64,000 nt of DNA from Spirochaetaceae bacterium. GTDB lineage: Bacteria > Spirochaetota > Spirochaetia > SZUA-6 > Bin103. The notes under the pieces are model-generated. The model did not search any database and had not been told where the DNA came from. It saw nothing but the letters and a program-made list of their open reading frames with translations. The stretch is from the NCBI GenBank assembly GCA_028821475.1, contig JAPPGB010000071.1:42564-106563 (forward strand), in the 5' to 3' direction. Position 1 is the first letter of the stretch, and every line of letters begins with the position of its first letter. Below are positions 1 to 7,983 of the stretch, in pieces. A program made the position numbers and the translations under genes.

Positions 1-168
1 CGCGAGGAGATCGCCAACCTGGTGCGCGAGCACGAGGCGGGGCAGTTCGTGCTGACCCTGGGGCAACTGGTGGTGTTCGACTCGCTGAGCAAGGACCTGG
101 CGGGGTATCGTCCGCATCCGCAAGGGGCGGGCCGCTACAACTTCGCACCGATCCGGTTTGGAAACTAG
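1..168 (+). CDS. C-terminal end of an unidentified protein, possibly a family 5 solute-binding protein (partial)
   Basis: Frame 1 is open from the window edge to a TAG and gives the last 55 residues of a protein that begins outside. The tail has a Tyr-Arg-Pro-His-Pro turn followed by Arg-Tyr-Asn-Phe and ends soon after. I associate such endings with family 5 (oligopeptide type) periplasmic binding proteins of ABC importers, but the tail alone cannot prove it. A strong hairpin terminator begins 25 bases after the stop, so this is the last gene of its transcript. Confidence 0.4.
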   Translation, partial: REEIANLVREHEAGQFVLTLGQLVVFDSLSKDLAGYRPHPQGAGRYNFAPIRFGN

Positions 169-193
169 CGAAACTCTGCCGCGAGAAGTCCAG

Positions 194-224
194 GCTGGCG
201 CCCTCCCCGGGGCGCCAGCTTTGT
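194..224 (+). terminator. Rho-independent terminator
   Basis: A perfect 10-bp stem (GCTGGCGCCC at 194-203 with GGGCGCCAGC at 210-219) has a 6-base loop and a short T-rich tail (220-224). It ends the upstream transcript. Oddly, its tail touches the ATG of the next gene at 226, leaving no room for a ribosome binding site between them. Confidence 0.75.
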
Positions 225-225
225 A

Positions 226-1341
226 ATGCAGTTCGGGCACTTCTCGTATCACATCACGCGGGCGGGCCGGAGCGGCGACGCCCGCGCCATAGAGGAGGCG
301 CTCGCCGAAGCGCGCCTGGCCGAGCAGTTGGGCTACGACGCGGTGTGGTTCTCGGAGCACCACTTCACCGGCGAGACCGTGTACGCCGACCCGATCGTGT
401 TCGCCACGGCGGTGGCGATGCAGACGCGGCGCGTGAAGCTGGGCTTCGCGGTCCTGGAGATGGCGCTGTACCACCCGGTGCGGGTGGCGGAGCAACTCGC
501 GCTGCTGGACAACCTGAGCGGCGGACGGGTAATCGTGGGCATCGCGCGCGGTTCGGCGTTCAACGCCTACGAGTACCGCGGGTTCGGCACCTCGGTGCAG
601 TTCGGGCGCGAGTGCCTGGACGAGGCGGAAGAGTTGCTCATCAAGTGCTGGATCGCCCGCGACGGGATGGAGTTTCACGGCAAGTACTGGGACGTGGTGC
701 TGCCGGAGGTGCGCCCGCACCCGGTGCAGCAGCCGCACCCGCCGGTGCTGCGCGCCGCGGTGGGGCCGCCGTCCGTGCGCCAGATGGCGGCGCAGCGGCG
801 CCCGGTGCTGATGCGCAGCTTCTCGACCGACTCGGCGCGCGAGACGGTGCAACTGTACCGCGACGGGTTGTACGAGGCGGGCTGCGACGAGGCGGAGGTG
901 CGCTCCCTGCTGGCACAGTGCTGGATCTGGCGCGACTGCTTCGTGGCGGACTCGGATGCCGGCGCACGCGCCGAGTTCCTGCCGCGGCTCACGGCGTGGC
1001 TGGAGTACGTCAACGGGATCCGCGCCCGGTGGAACCCGCCCGACCCGGACCAGGAGGTGCGCACGCCGCACATGCCGCTGCCGGCGGAGGCGTACGGCGC
1101 GCGCCCCGACCCGGCGGCGCCGGAGTTGTTCGTCGGCTCGCCGGAACGGGTGGCGGAGCAGCTCTCGCAGCTTCACGAGCTGGGCGTCGGGCGCGTGATG
1201 CTCACCCACTACGGCGCCCTGATGGAGCGCGAACAGCGCGAGCGGTCGATGCGCCTGCTGGCGGAGCAGGTGTTCCCGCTGTTCCAGGGCGCCGCGTCCG
1301 CCGCGCCGCTCCCACCCGCCGTGGCGGAGACCGCCGGCTGA
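226..1341 (+). CDS. LLM-class flavin-dependent oxidoreductase (luciferase-like monooxygenase)
   Basis: This is a 371-residue protein of the bacterial luciferase-like monooxygenase fold, which uses reduced flavin to oxidise small organic substrates. The N-terminus has the usual first strand (Phe-Gly-His-Phe-Ser), the WFSEHHF motif at residues 41-47 and the GIARGS phosphate-binding turn near residue 105. Length is normal. It opens a tight set with two amidohydrolase-fold genes and a VOC enzyme, suggesting oxidative breakdown of one compound; the substrate is not deducible. The ATG directly follows a terminator hairpin and has no Shine-Dalgarno sequence, so the start is either unusual or slightly downstream. 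Confidence 0.9.
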   Translation: MQFGHFSYHITRAGRSGDARAIEEALAEARLAEQLGYDAVWFSEHHFTGETVYADPIVFATAVAMQTRRVKLGFAVLEMALYHPVRVAEQLALLDNLSGGRVIVGIARGSAFNAYEYRGFGTSVQFGRECLDEAEELLIKCWIARDGMEFHGKYWDVVLPEVRPHPVQQPHPPVLRAAVGPPSVRQMAAQRRPVLMRSFSTDSARETVQLYRDGLYEAGCDEAEVRSLLAQCWIWRDCFVADSDAGARAEFLPRLTAWLEYVNGIRARWNPPDPDQEVRTPHMPLPAEAYGARPDPAAPELFVGSPERVAEQLSQLHELGVGRVMLTHYGALMEREQRERSMRLLAEQVFPLFQGAASAAPLPPAVAETAG

Positions 1342-1343
1342 GC

Positions 1344-2132
1344 GTGGACGCTCTCGACCTGTTCGACTGCAACTGCGGGCTGGGGCCGTCGCGCCGGCAT
1401 CGGCCCGGCCTGATCACGGACACCGGCGGGCTGCAGGCGGAACTCGACGTGCAGGGGATCCGGCGCGCGCTGGTCTACGCGATCTCGGCGGAGGAATACT
1501 TCCCGCGCCACGGCAACGGGTGGCTGCTGGAGCAGGTCGCCGGCAGCGACCGGCTGCTGCCGTGCTGGATCGTGATGCCGCACCACACCGGCGAGTTCCC
1601 GGCGCCGAAGGAGCTGATCGGCCTGATGCGCGCACACGGCGTGCGCGCCGCGCGCATGAACCCGCCGTCGCACAACCGCTACAGCATCGCGCCGTGGTCG
1701 GCCGGGCCGCTGCTCAAGGCGCTCGAACGGCACCGCATCCCGCTGTTTCTGAGCGGCACCGACCTGGGCCGCTACCTGGACGACCCGGGCACCGGCTTCA
1801 CGCCCGACGTGCTGCACGAGCTGTGCCATACCTACCCGCGGCTGCCGATCGTGATCCTGCGGCTCAACTTCCAGTTGACCCGGGTGGCGGTGGCGCTGCT
1901 GCAGGCGTGTCCCAACCTGTACGCCGACCTCTCCTACCACGACGTGTTCCTGGGCATCGAACTGCTGTGCCGGGAGGTGGGGGCGGACCGCCTGCTGTTC
2001 GGGACCGGGCTGCCGATCGGTGGGCGCGGCGCCGCGTTGGCCACCCTGCAGGCGGCAGAGATCGACGACGGCGCGCGCCAACGGATCGCCGGCGCCAACC
2101 TGCAGCGCCTGCTGGACGGAGTGCGGTGGTGA
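1344..2132 (+). CDS. Amidohydrolase-fold protein lacking the usual HxH metal motif
   Basis: This is a 262-residue TIM-barrel protein starting at GTG two bases after the monooxygenase stop. It resembles the amidohydrolase-2 family, with a first strand LFDCNCGLG near residue 5 where relatives have Asp-x-His-x-His, and a late strand LLFGTGLP where relatives have a GSD metal ligand. Because the HxH pair and the late Asp are missing, metal-dependent hydrolysis as in typical members is doubtful. A paralogue with the full motif follows immediately, so this copy may be a partner subunit or a diverged enzyme. The frame is open far upstream, but that part is only the shadow of the monooxygenase gene. 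Confidence 0.8.
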   Translation: MDALDLFDCNCGLGPSRRHRPGLITDTGGLQAELDVQGIRRALVYAISAEEYFPRHGNGWLLEQVAGSDRLLPCWIVMPHHTGEFPAPKELIGLMRAHGVRAARMNPPSHNRYSIAPWSAGPLLKALERHRIPLFLSGTDLGRYLDDPGTGFTPDVLHELCHTYPRLPIVILRLNFQLTRVAVALLQACPNLYADLSYHDVFLGIELLCREVGADRLLFGTGLPIGGRGAALATLQAAEIDDGARQRIAGANLQRLLDGVRW

Positions 2133-3031
2133 GCGGCGGCAACGGGTCGCGGCGTGGCGGGTCGCGGGGCGGCGGCCCGATGGCCGCCGGCGCGGGCGAG
2201 TCCAGCCGGGTGGCGGAGATTGCGCGCGCGGGTCCGCCCTACGACGGCCTGGTGATCTTCGACAACCACCTGCACTTCGGCCATGCGCCGGCCGTGTTCG
2301 AGGCCGCCGCCGACCCGGTCGAGCTGGCGAGGCAGATGAGCCGGATCGGCATCCGGGTGGCGGTGGTGAGTTCGATCTGGGCCATCTTCAGCGGCGACAT
2401 CCGGGCCGGCAACGACGAGGTACTGGCGGCGCTCGATCGCTTCCCCGACCGCTACCTGGGCTACGTGGTGGTGCACCCCGCCTACCCCGAGCTTCTGGCC
2501 GGCGAGCTGGAGCGCTGCCTGCGGCATCCGCGCATGCGCGGCATCAAGCTGCATCCCACCGAGTACAGCCATCCGGTCAAGATCACCGACCCGCGCTACC
2601 GCCCGGCGTTCGAGTACGCCCGCGACCACGGCTACCCGATCCTGATCCACACCGGCCCGGCGGCGCAGCGCGCCTACTGCGGCGCCGAGGAAGTGGCCAC
2701 GGTGGCGCGCGAGTTCCCGTCGGTGCCGGTGATCCTGGCACACACCATGGGCTTCGACCGCTGGGAAGGGGTGGAAGAGGCGGTGGCCGTGGCGGCGCGG
2801 CTCGACAACGCCTACGTCGACCTGTCCGGTTCCGCCGGGCGCCACTACGGGCTGGTGGAGTACGCGGTGCAGCGCGCCGGCAGCGAGAAGATCCTGTACG
2901 GCTCCGACGTGCCGCAGCTCACCTTTACCTTTCCGCTCGGCCCGGTGTTCTACGCCGACATCCCGGACCGCGACAAGGAGAACATCCTCGGCCTGAACAC
3001 CGCCCGCATGTTCGATATTCCGCTCCCGTGA
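2129..3031 (+). CDS. Amidohydrolase-2 family metal-dependent hydrolase
   Basis: This is a 300-residue amidohydrolase (ACMSD/uronate isomerase-like barrel). The motif order is complete: DNHLH (His47-x-His49), IKLHP, LIHTG, LAHTMG and the late YGSDVP aspartate, all metal or catalytic positions in the family. The GTG start overlaps the previous stop (GTGA) and has GGAG about seven bases ahead, implying translational coupling. An ATG at 2180 is an alternative start, since the first 17 residues are Gly/Arg-rich and unlike the family. It probably hydrolyses or decarboxylates an intermediate made by the upstream monooxygenase; the substrate is unknown. Confidence 0.88.
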   Translation: MSGGNGSRRGGSRGGGPMAAGAGESSRVAEIARAGPPYDGLVIFDNHLHFGHAPAVFEAAADPVELARQMSRIGIRVAVVSSIWAIFSGDIRAGNDEVLAALDRFPDRYLGYVVVHPAYPELLAGELERCLRHPRMRGIKLHPTEYSHPVKITDPRYRPAFEYARDHGYPILIHTGPAAQRAYCGAEEVATVAREFPSVPVILAHTMGFDRWEGVEEAVAVAARLDNAYVDLSGSAGRHYGLVEYAVQRAGSEKILYGSDVPQLTFTFPLGPVFYADIPDRDKENILGLNTARMFDIPLP

Positions 3032-3054
3032 CGGGGCGGGGGAGGAGAAGCGCC

Positions 3055-3558
3055 ATGTTTTCGATCAACCACTACTGCCTCATCGTCACCGACCTGGAGC
3101 GCTCGCTCGCCTTCTACCGCGACGTGCTGGGCATGAGCCTGCGCTCGCGGGTCACGCGCACGGAAGACATCGCCACCGCCATCGCGCACCCCGGCATCAC
3201 CATGCACAACGCCATCCTGTACCACGCGGATTCGCCGCACCCGGCGCTGGAGCTGATCCAGTACGAGCCGGCCGGCGCCAAGGTGGACCTGCAAATCGCC
3301 AATCCCGGCACCTCCCACATCGCCTTCGACGTGGCCGACATCCACGCCGCCGTGGCCCACCTGCGCGCGCACGGCGTGCCGGTGGTGTCCGCCCCCGTGC
3401 ACCTGGAACCCAACCCCGACACCGGCGCCCGCGGCGGCACCATCGCCTACTTCAGCGACCCCGACGGCATCTCCCTCGAACTCTACCAAGCCCCGGATCC
3501 ACAGGCCGCACCTCCCGCAGGCCAGGAACGCCTCGGTGCACCCGGAGTTCCCGGATGA
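3055..3558 (+). CDS. VOC-family (glyoxalase/extradiol dioxygenase fold) metalloenzyme
   Basis: This is a 167-residue protein with paired beta-alpha-beta-beta-beta modules of the vicinal oxygen chelate fold. Candidate metal ligands are His6 (INHYCLIV), the Glu of LELIQYE, the His of GTSHIAFDV and the Glu of ISLELYQ, the usual spacing for one metal site in glyoxalase-like proteins. A perfect GGAGGAG ribosome binding site sits 7-8 bases before the ATG. It is the last gene of the monooxygenase-amidohydrolase set and likely acts on a ring-cleaved or dicarbonyl intermediate. The proline/alanine-rich last 20 residues are probably disordered. Confidence 0.88.
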   Translation: MFSINHYCLIVTDLERSLAFYRDVLGMSLRSRVTRTEDIATAIAHPGITMHNAILYHADSPHPALELIQYEPAGAKVDLQIANPGTSHIAFDVADIHAAVAHLRAHGVPVVSAPVHLEPNPDTGARGGTIAYFSDPDGISLELYQAPDPQAAPPAGQERLGAPGVPG

Positions 3559-3711
3559 CGTACGATCAGATGGTCGAACGTGGCTCAGGAGCGTACTCTT
3601 TGGTATCCGCACGAAGCAGGATCGCCGTGTACGGCCGACACATCCGGCTCGTCGTTCCTCCATCGCGCGGACCACTTCGGTACAGCAATAGAACCTGATA
3701 GGAGCGAAAGT

Positions 3712-4361
3712 ATGGAGAATAGCCCCGCAGCAACCGAAAGACGTCCCGTTTGGTTCGTGGGGGCCGCGTTTGGCGGTCATGACGACCAAACCGACCGGTT
3801 CCTGAGGGACGGTATCTGGGTGAACGGCCACACTGACAAATTCATCGACGATGTTAAGTCGATAGCCGTCGGTGACAAGATCGTGATCAAGTCATCCTAT
3901 ACCAAAAACACGATCTGCCGTTCGACAACCGTGGACACTCCGTGTCGACAATGAGGATCAAAGCCGTTGGCGAGGTGACTGAAAACGTAGGAGATGGACG
4001 TCACCTGAGAGTCGGCTGGAGGGAACTGGATCCGCCGCGCGAGTGGTACTTCTATACGAATCTGAAAACCGTATGGAAGGTCCAACAAGGGTCCGGTGCG
4101 CAGCCACAAGCAGCGGCTGCGCTCATCCGCTTTGCACTCTCGGGCGAAGACCAAGACATCGAGAGCTTTCGGAATCTACCATTCTGGAAGAAGCGATTTG
4201 GAAGCGATGGTGCCCAGTTCAGATGGACGCCATTCTACTCCGAAATGGCCGATAAACTCATACGGTATCGATCTGACCGTAGCTCTTTGATATCTGGAAT
4301 CGCGGAAATCTCTGACAGATTGAGCAATAGATTTCCTCCGATTCATGACAAGTACAAGTAG
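3712..4361 (+). pseudogene. Remnant of an McrB-like restriction protein: N-terminal domain, frameshifted and truncated
   Basis: Two frames together encode about 215 residues matching the N-terminal part I know from McrB-type AAA+ proteins with an EVE/PUA-like recognition domain (WFVGAAFGG, DDQTDRFL, DKFIDDVKSI, then WRELDPPREWYFY and the PFWKKRFG stretch). The frame breaks at an A5 run (3904-3908). Adding one A restores the continuous wording KKHDLPFDNRGHSVSTM. The whole AAA+ GTPase/ATPase part that should follow is absent: the text stops at TAG 4359-4361 and runs straight into McrC sequence. The start ATG has a TAGGAG site ahead. GC content is visibly lower than in flanking genes, consistent with acquisition. 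Confidence 0.75.
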
Positions 4362-5200
4362 CATGCCGGTTCGAGGTTCTTACGGTCGACACGCCCCGCA
4401 ACCGTTTCGTGCGCGGAGCCCTGCAGCGGTTGACGAGGGTGATACGGAGGCCCGCATTGGTGTCGCGATGCACCGCGGCGGATGCACGCCTGGAACGCGC
4501 TGGTGTGAGCGCCGATCTGGTACTCGACCATCCTCGAGGTCGCAGTGCCGTTGTCGCGGAGTTGCGCGGGCGCTTGGACCCCGAGGATCGAAGAATGTTG
4601 GCCGCCGCTGAACTGTCGTTCAGCCTCGCGCTGCCCACCGAGTCGGCCGGGAGATTGTCCTTGGCGTCACCGGATCGGGATGAGGCCTGGGCCAGGCGGT
4701 TGTTCGAGGCGGCCGTCGGCGGGTTCTATGACGTAGTCTTGTCGGCGGAGGGCTGGATTACACGGACCGGGAGCCACCAGTGGTGGCCCGTGGAACACGA
4801 CACGTATGGATTACGAGATCTCCTACCATCAATGGAGGTGGACATCATTCTCGACCGGCGCGACATCGAACAGCCGAGTCGGGAACGTCGAATTCTCATC
4901 GACACGAAATTCACTTCGATCCTGACTCCAAGTCGTTTCCGGCGGGAGACATTCAGAAGCGGTTACGTCTACCAGATCTATTCGTACCTGAGGTCTCAGG
5001 AGGAGGACGGAGACCCGCTGTCTCGCGGTGCGACGGGGATGTTGCTTCACCCCGCGGTGGAAGGAGACGACGTCTTCGAGTCAGGGGTGATCCAGGGACA
5101 TGAGGTGCGCTTCGCGACGGTCAATCTCGCGGCCTCCAGCCGAACGATTCGCGAGAGGCTCCTTTCTGTCGTGAGCGAGGAAGGTGCGGGCTCCCACTAA
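4349..5200 (+). pseudogene. Remnant of McrC-like restriction endonuclease subunit (N-terminus lost)
   Basis: The open frame from 4349 to 5200 encodes the C-terminal half of a McrC family protein. It begins inside the conserved LTVDTPRNRFVRGAL segment and continues with GGFYDVVLSAEGW, LLPSMEVDIIL and LIDTKFTSIL, then FRSGYVYQIYSYLRSQE. The nuclease core PD-(D/E)xK is intact: Asp in VDIIL and Asp-Thr-Lys in IDTKF. In complete systems McrB translocates and McrC cuts DNA bearing modified cytosine. Here the N-terminal half of McrC and the motor of McrB have been deleted in one event, so function is unlikely. Confidence 0.75.
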
Positions 5201-5249
5201 CCGGCTGGGTTTCGTGCAGCTTGGTGCTACATTCCCCAGACCGTGACCG

Positions 5250-5531
5250 GTGTGCCGTCGTATCGTGGCAGTCTTCGGCGGTTGGGTCACGACGTGTTGA
5301 CCATCCAGCCACCGCACTGCCATGCGCGAGGCGTCCCACCGCTGCCGGCGCCACCCCGGCCGCGCGTGAGCCGGCGCAGCCCGTCCAGCGCTTGGTGCTC
5401 CGGGGCCGCCAACGTGGACGGCACCTTGGCGGTGTGAGCCGCGCCCCGCCATCGTCGACCAGTGTCGGGTCGGTATAGGTGCCGCCGACATCGACATGTG
5501 CGCGGTAGACGAGCTTGTCAGGAGACGTCAC
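5250..5531 (-). pseudogene. Decayed N-terminal fragment of a hydantoinase/oxoprolinase (HyuA-like)
   Basis: On the minus strand a GTG at 5531 starts the text KLVYRAHVDVGGTYTD then PTLVDDGGARLT, the N-terminal nucleotide-binding motif of HyuA/oxoprolinase subunits (DVGGTFTD-type). The family wording then jumps to another frame (AKVPSTLAAPEHQALDGL) and back (AAGVAPAAVGRLAHGS) before it dies out, so at least two frameshifts and a truncation are present. It lies head-on against the mcrC remnant and behind another fragment, in a small graveyard of broken genes. No product is expected. Confidence 0.6.
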
Positions 5532-5772
5532 CCCGACAGCCCGCGCCGCACTTCGTCCGCATCTACCGCGAGCGCCGCAGTGATGGCCTCGGCATCCTGT
5601 CCCAGGCTACGCAGGCGGCGGATCGCCTGCGTGAGCAACGCGCGCCGCTCCTGCTCCGCCTGTTGTTGAGCCTGCTCCGCCCGCTGCGCCCGGCAGGACT
5701 ATCCCACGCTACGAAACCGCGGTCTGTCAGGCGCCGCCTCGTCGCCGCCTCATCGATTCTGGCGAGCTGCAC
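5531..5772 (-). pseudogene. C-terminal fragment of an unidentified protein with a charged coiled-coil tail
   Basis: Minus-strand reading gives an Ala/Gln/Glu/Arg-rich coiled coil, then LLTQAIRRLRSLGQDAEA and a short helical end closed by TGA, which overlaps the GTG of the HyuA-like fragment. Similar tails cap Uma2 and Rpn/PD-(D/E)xK nuclease-like proteins. An in-frame TAG near 5698 and a continuing partner text in the next frame (RRRLTDRGFVAWDSPAG) show that the gene is broken here and its main domain is missing. Assignment to a nuclease family is a guess from the tail. Confidence 0.4.
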
Positions 5773-6155
5773 CTGATCCGCGGTTTCTCATGCCACGATT
5801 CACGTGAGCCGGTACGGTCACTCCGTGACAGGGAAGACGATGAAAACCGATGCCCGAGCATCGCCCACCAGCCGGCTTTTTCGGACCAGCCTACGGTCAG
5901 CGAACGGTTCGCCGTGGGCCAAGCGCCTGAAAAAAAGTCGAGAAAATCGCTGGCTGCGGGCCTCAGGGGGTTGACACGGTTTTGGGCGCGCGAATGGACC
6001 ACGTCCCCGACCCCGCCTGTTCCGCTCCCCTTGGCGCCCTCAGCGCGCGCTCTCGGCCCGCCGCGTCCGGGTCTGGCCCGCAAAGCCCAAATCGGACGGG
6101 CGGCTCGTCCACGGGCCGGCACGGGGCCACCGAATACCGGGTGTACCATGGCGGC
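5773..6155. other. Intergenic stretch without a recognisable gene
   Basis: These 383 bases separate the gene debris from the HNH endonuclease. I see no coding text that makes sense on either strand. A TTGACA hexamer at 5971-5976 lacks a convincing -10 partner. A TACCAT at 6144-6149, six bases before the HNH start, could be a weak -10 box. Confidence 0.5.
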
Positions 6156-7820
6156 ATGGCACCTGACACCTATACGCTGCCGCGCCCGCCGACGCCGTCA
6201 GCGCGGCCTGAACCGGCAGCCACCGACCCGGCCGCGACCGCGGCCACCACCGCTCCGAGAACGCCCGGCACGAGCGAGACTGCGACGGTCGCCGTTGCCG
6301 ACAGCGCAGCGCCGGCCCCGGAGGCACCCCGCGACCTGAATCAGCTCGGCAACCGCATCGCCGAGCTGTCGGCGCGCATCCAGGCCGCCACCTACGAGTT
6401 GCTGTGCGACCTGCGCGAGTTCGACCGCCACCACGGCTGGGAGGGCTTCCGTTCCTGCGCCCACTGGCTCAACTGGCGCACCGGCCTCGACCTCGGCGCC
6501 GCCCGCGAGAAGCTGCGCGTGGCCGCTGCGCTGGCCGATCTCAACCACCTCTCCGCGGCCATGGCCTGCGGTCGGCTGTCCTACTCCATCGTACGCGCCC
6601 TGACTCGAGTGGCCACCGCCGACAACGAGGCACGGCTGATTGCCGTGGCCTGCTGTGCCACCGCGGCGCAGGTGGAGCGGCTGGTGCGGGGGTGGCGGCA
6701 GGCGGACCGGGAGGCGCAGCCGGACGCCGAGCAGGTGCGGCTGGAACGGCGCACGCTGAGCACGCGGGTGGACGAGGACGGCATGGTGGTGCTGCGGGCG
6801 CGGCTCACGCCTGAGGTAGGCGCGGTAGTGCTGCGGGCCGTGGAGGCGGCCCTGGAGCAGGTGCCGGCGGCGGAGGAGGAGGATGCCGCCGGCGGCGACG
6901 AGGCGAGCATCGCGCAGCGGCGCGCGGATGCGCTGGGGCTGGTGGCCGAGAGCGCGCTGGCGGGCGGCCTTGATCCGGGCAGCAGCGGCGACCGCTTCCA
7001 GGTGACGGTGCACGTGGAGGCTGACGGGCTTTGCTGCCGAGAGGCCGCCGCGGCCCCGCGGCACGTTTCCGCGGAAATTGCGCCGGGCAGCGAGGCAGCC
7101 TGCGCACCGGCGGCAGCGTCACTGGACGGGGTGGCGGAGCAAGTGTCCATCGAGCACGCGGAGGAACTACCGGCCACCGAGGCGACGCCCGACCGCGACC
7201 CGGCGGTCCCGATGCCTGGCCCCGACGCCGGGCAGGCGGTGATCGAACAAGCAGGGGGCATCCACGTCGGCAAGGAGGCAGCGCGCCGCGTCGCCTGCGA
7301 TGCCGGCCTCGTGGAGCTGCGCCACGGCGCCGACGGCGAGGTGCTCGACGTGGGCCGCAGGACCCGCACCGTCCCGACCGCGCTGCGCCGTGCCCTGCAG
7401 AGCAGGGATCGCAACCAGTGCCAGTTCCCCGGCTGCGAGTCCCGCCACTGCGACGCCCATCACGTCATGCACTGGGCCGACGGCGGGGAGACGCAGCTCT
7501 TCAACTTGGTCAGTCTCTGCCGGCTCCACCACCGCGCCGTGCACGAACAGGGCTTTCGGGTCGTTGCCGGAGACACCGATGGGGAGTTTCGGTTCCTGCG
7601 CCCGGACGGCGAGCCGCTGCCGGCGGTGCCACCGGCGCCGCGCTGGGACGGTGTCGGGCCGCCACTGGCGCCGACCGTGGAGCGCCTGGCGGCGGCCGGC
7701 ATCAGCATCGGTCCGCACACCGCTACTCCCGAGTGGTTCGGCGAATCGCTGAACGTGGCGGCGGCGCTCGACGTGCTGTGGGAGCCGCCCGTGGCGGCGG
7801 CGCGCGGCGGCGCTCCCTGA
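6156..7820 (+). CDS. DUF222/13E12-family HNH endonuclease
   Basis: This is a 554-residue protein with three parts: an Ala/Pro/Thr-rich, likely disordered leader (about 1-55), a DUF222 helical region (ELSARIQAATYELLCDLREF, then VVLRARLTPEVGAVV), and a C-terminal HNH nuclease (RDRNQCQFPGC, CDAHHVMHWADGG, NLVSLCRLHHRAVHE) with the zinc Cys pair, the double His, the Asn and the last His all present. Relatives are numerous in actinobacteria and often occur as mobile, repeated families. The variable acidic insertion between the domains is typical. It stands alone in the sense direction; the frame is open upstream of 6156, but the sequence there is not family-like. Function may be DNA cleavage in defence or mobility. 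Confidence 0.85.
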   Translation: MAPDTYTLPRPPTPSARPEPAATDPAATAATTAPRTPGTSETATVAVADSAAPAPEAPRDLNQLGNRIAELSARIQAATYELLCDLREFDRHHGWEGFRSCAHWLNWRTGLDLGAAREKLRVAAALADLNHLSAAMACGRLSYSIVRALTRVATADNEARLIAVACCATAAQVERLVRGWRQADREAQPDAEQVRLERRTLSTRVDEDGMVVLRARLTPEVGAVVLRAVEAALEQVPAAEEEDAAGGDEASIAQRRADALGLVAESALAGGLDPGSSGDRFQVTVHVEADGLCCREAAAAPRHVSAEIAPGSEAACAPAAASLDGVAEQVSIEHAEELPATEATPDRDPAVPMPGPDAGQAVIEQAGGIHVGKEAARRVACDAGLVELRHGADGEVLDVGRRTRTVPTALRRALQSRDRNQCQFPGCESRHCDAHHVMHWADGGETQLFNLVSLCRLHHRAVHEQGFRVVAGDTDGEFRFLRPDGEPLPAVPPAPRWDGVGPPLAPTVERLAAAGISIGPHTATPEWFGESLNVAAALDVLWEPPVAAARGGAP

Positions 7821-7942
7821 GGGACCCGCGAACTGGAGGTGCAGCGCGGCGAGGATGAGCAGCGCGCCCGCGATGGAGACTGCCTCCAGGGATTTTCAGT
7901 CCTCATCAGCATGGGATCGTCCTGTCGACCGGCTGCGCTCGG

Positions 7943-7971
7943 TTGACCGCGCGGGGCGGGTTCCCTAGGAT
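7943..7971 (+). promoter_or_regulatory. Sigma-70 promoter of the LplABC-type operon
   Basis: TTGACC at 7943-7948 and TAGGAT at 7966-7971 are 17 bases apart. Transcription would start near 7978, only about six bases before the ATG at 7984, so the mRNA is almost leaderless. Confidence 0.65.
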
Positions 7972-7983
7972 TGCCGCCATTCC

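Noticed and set aside
345..1343. Upstream extension of the first amidohydrolase frame into the monooxygenase gene
   Set aside because: The upstream part has no family-like sequence and coincides with a complete gene in another frame; the GTG at 1344 is the natural start.
5727..6149. Minus-strand 140-codon frame in the 5.8-6.1 kb gap
   Set aside because: No family-like wording, no ribosome binding site and Arg/Gly/Pro-rich composition typical of shadow frames.
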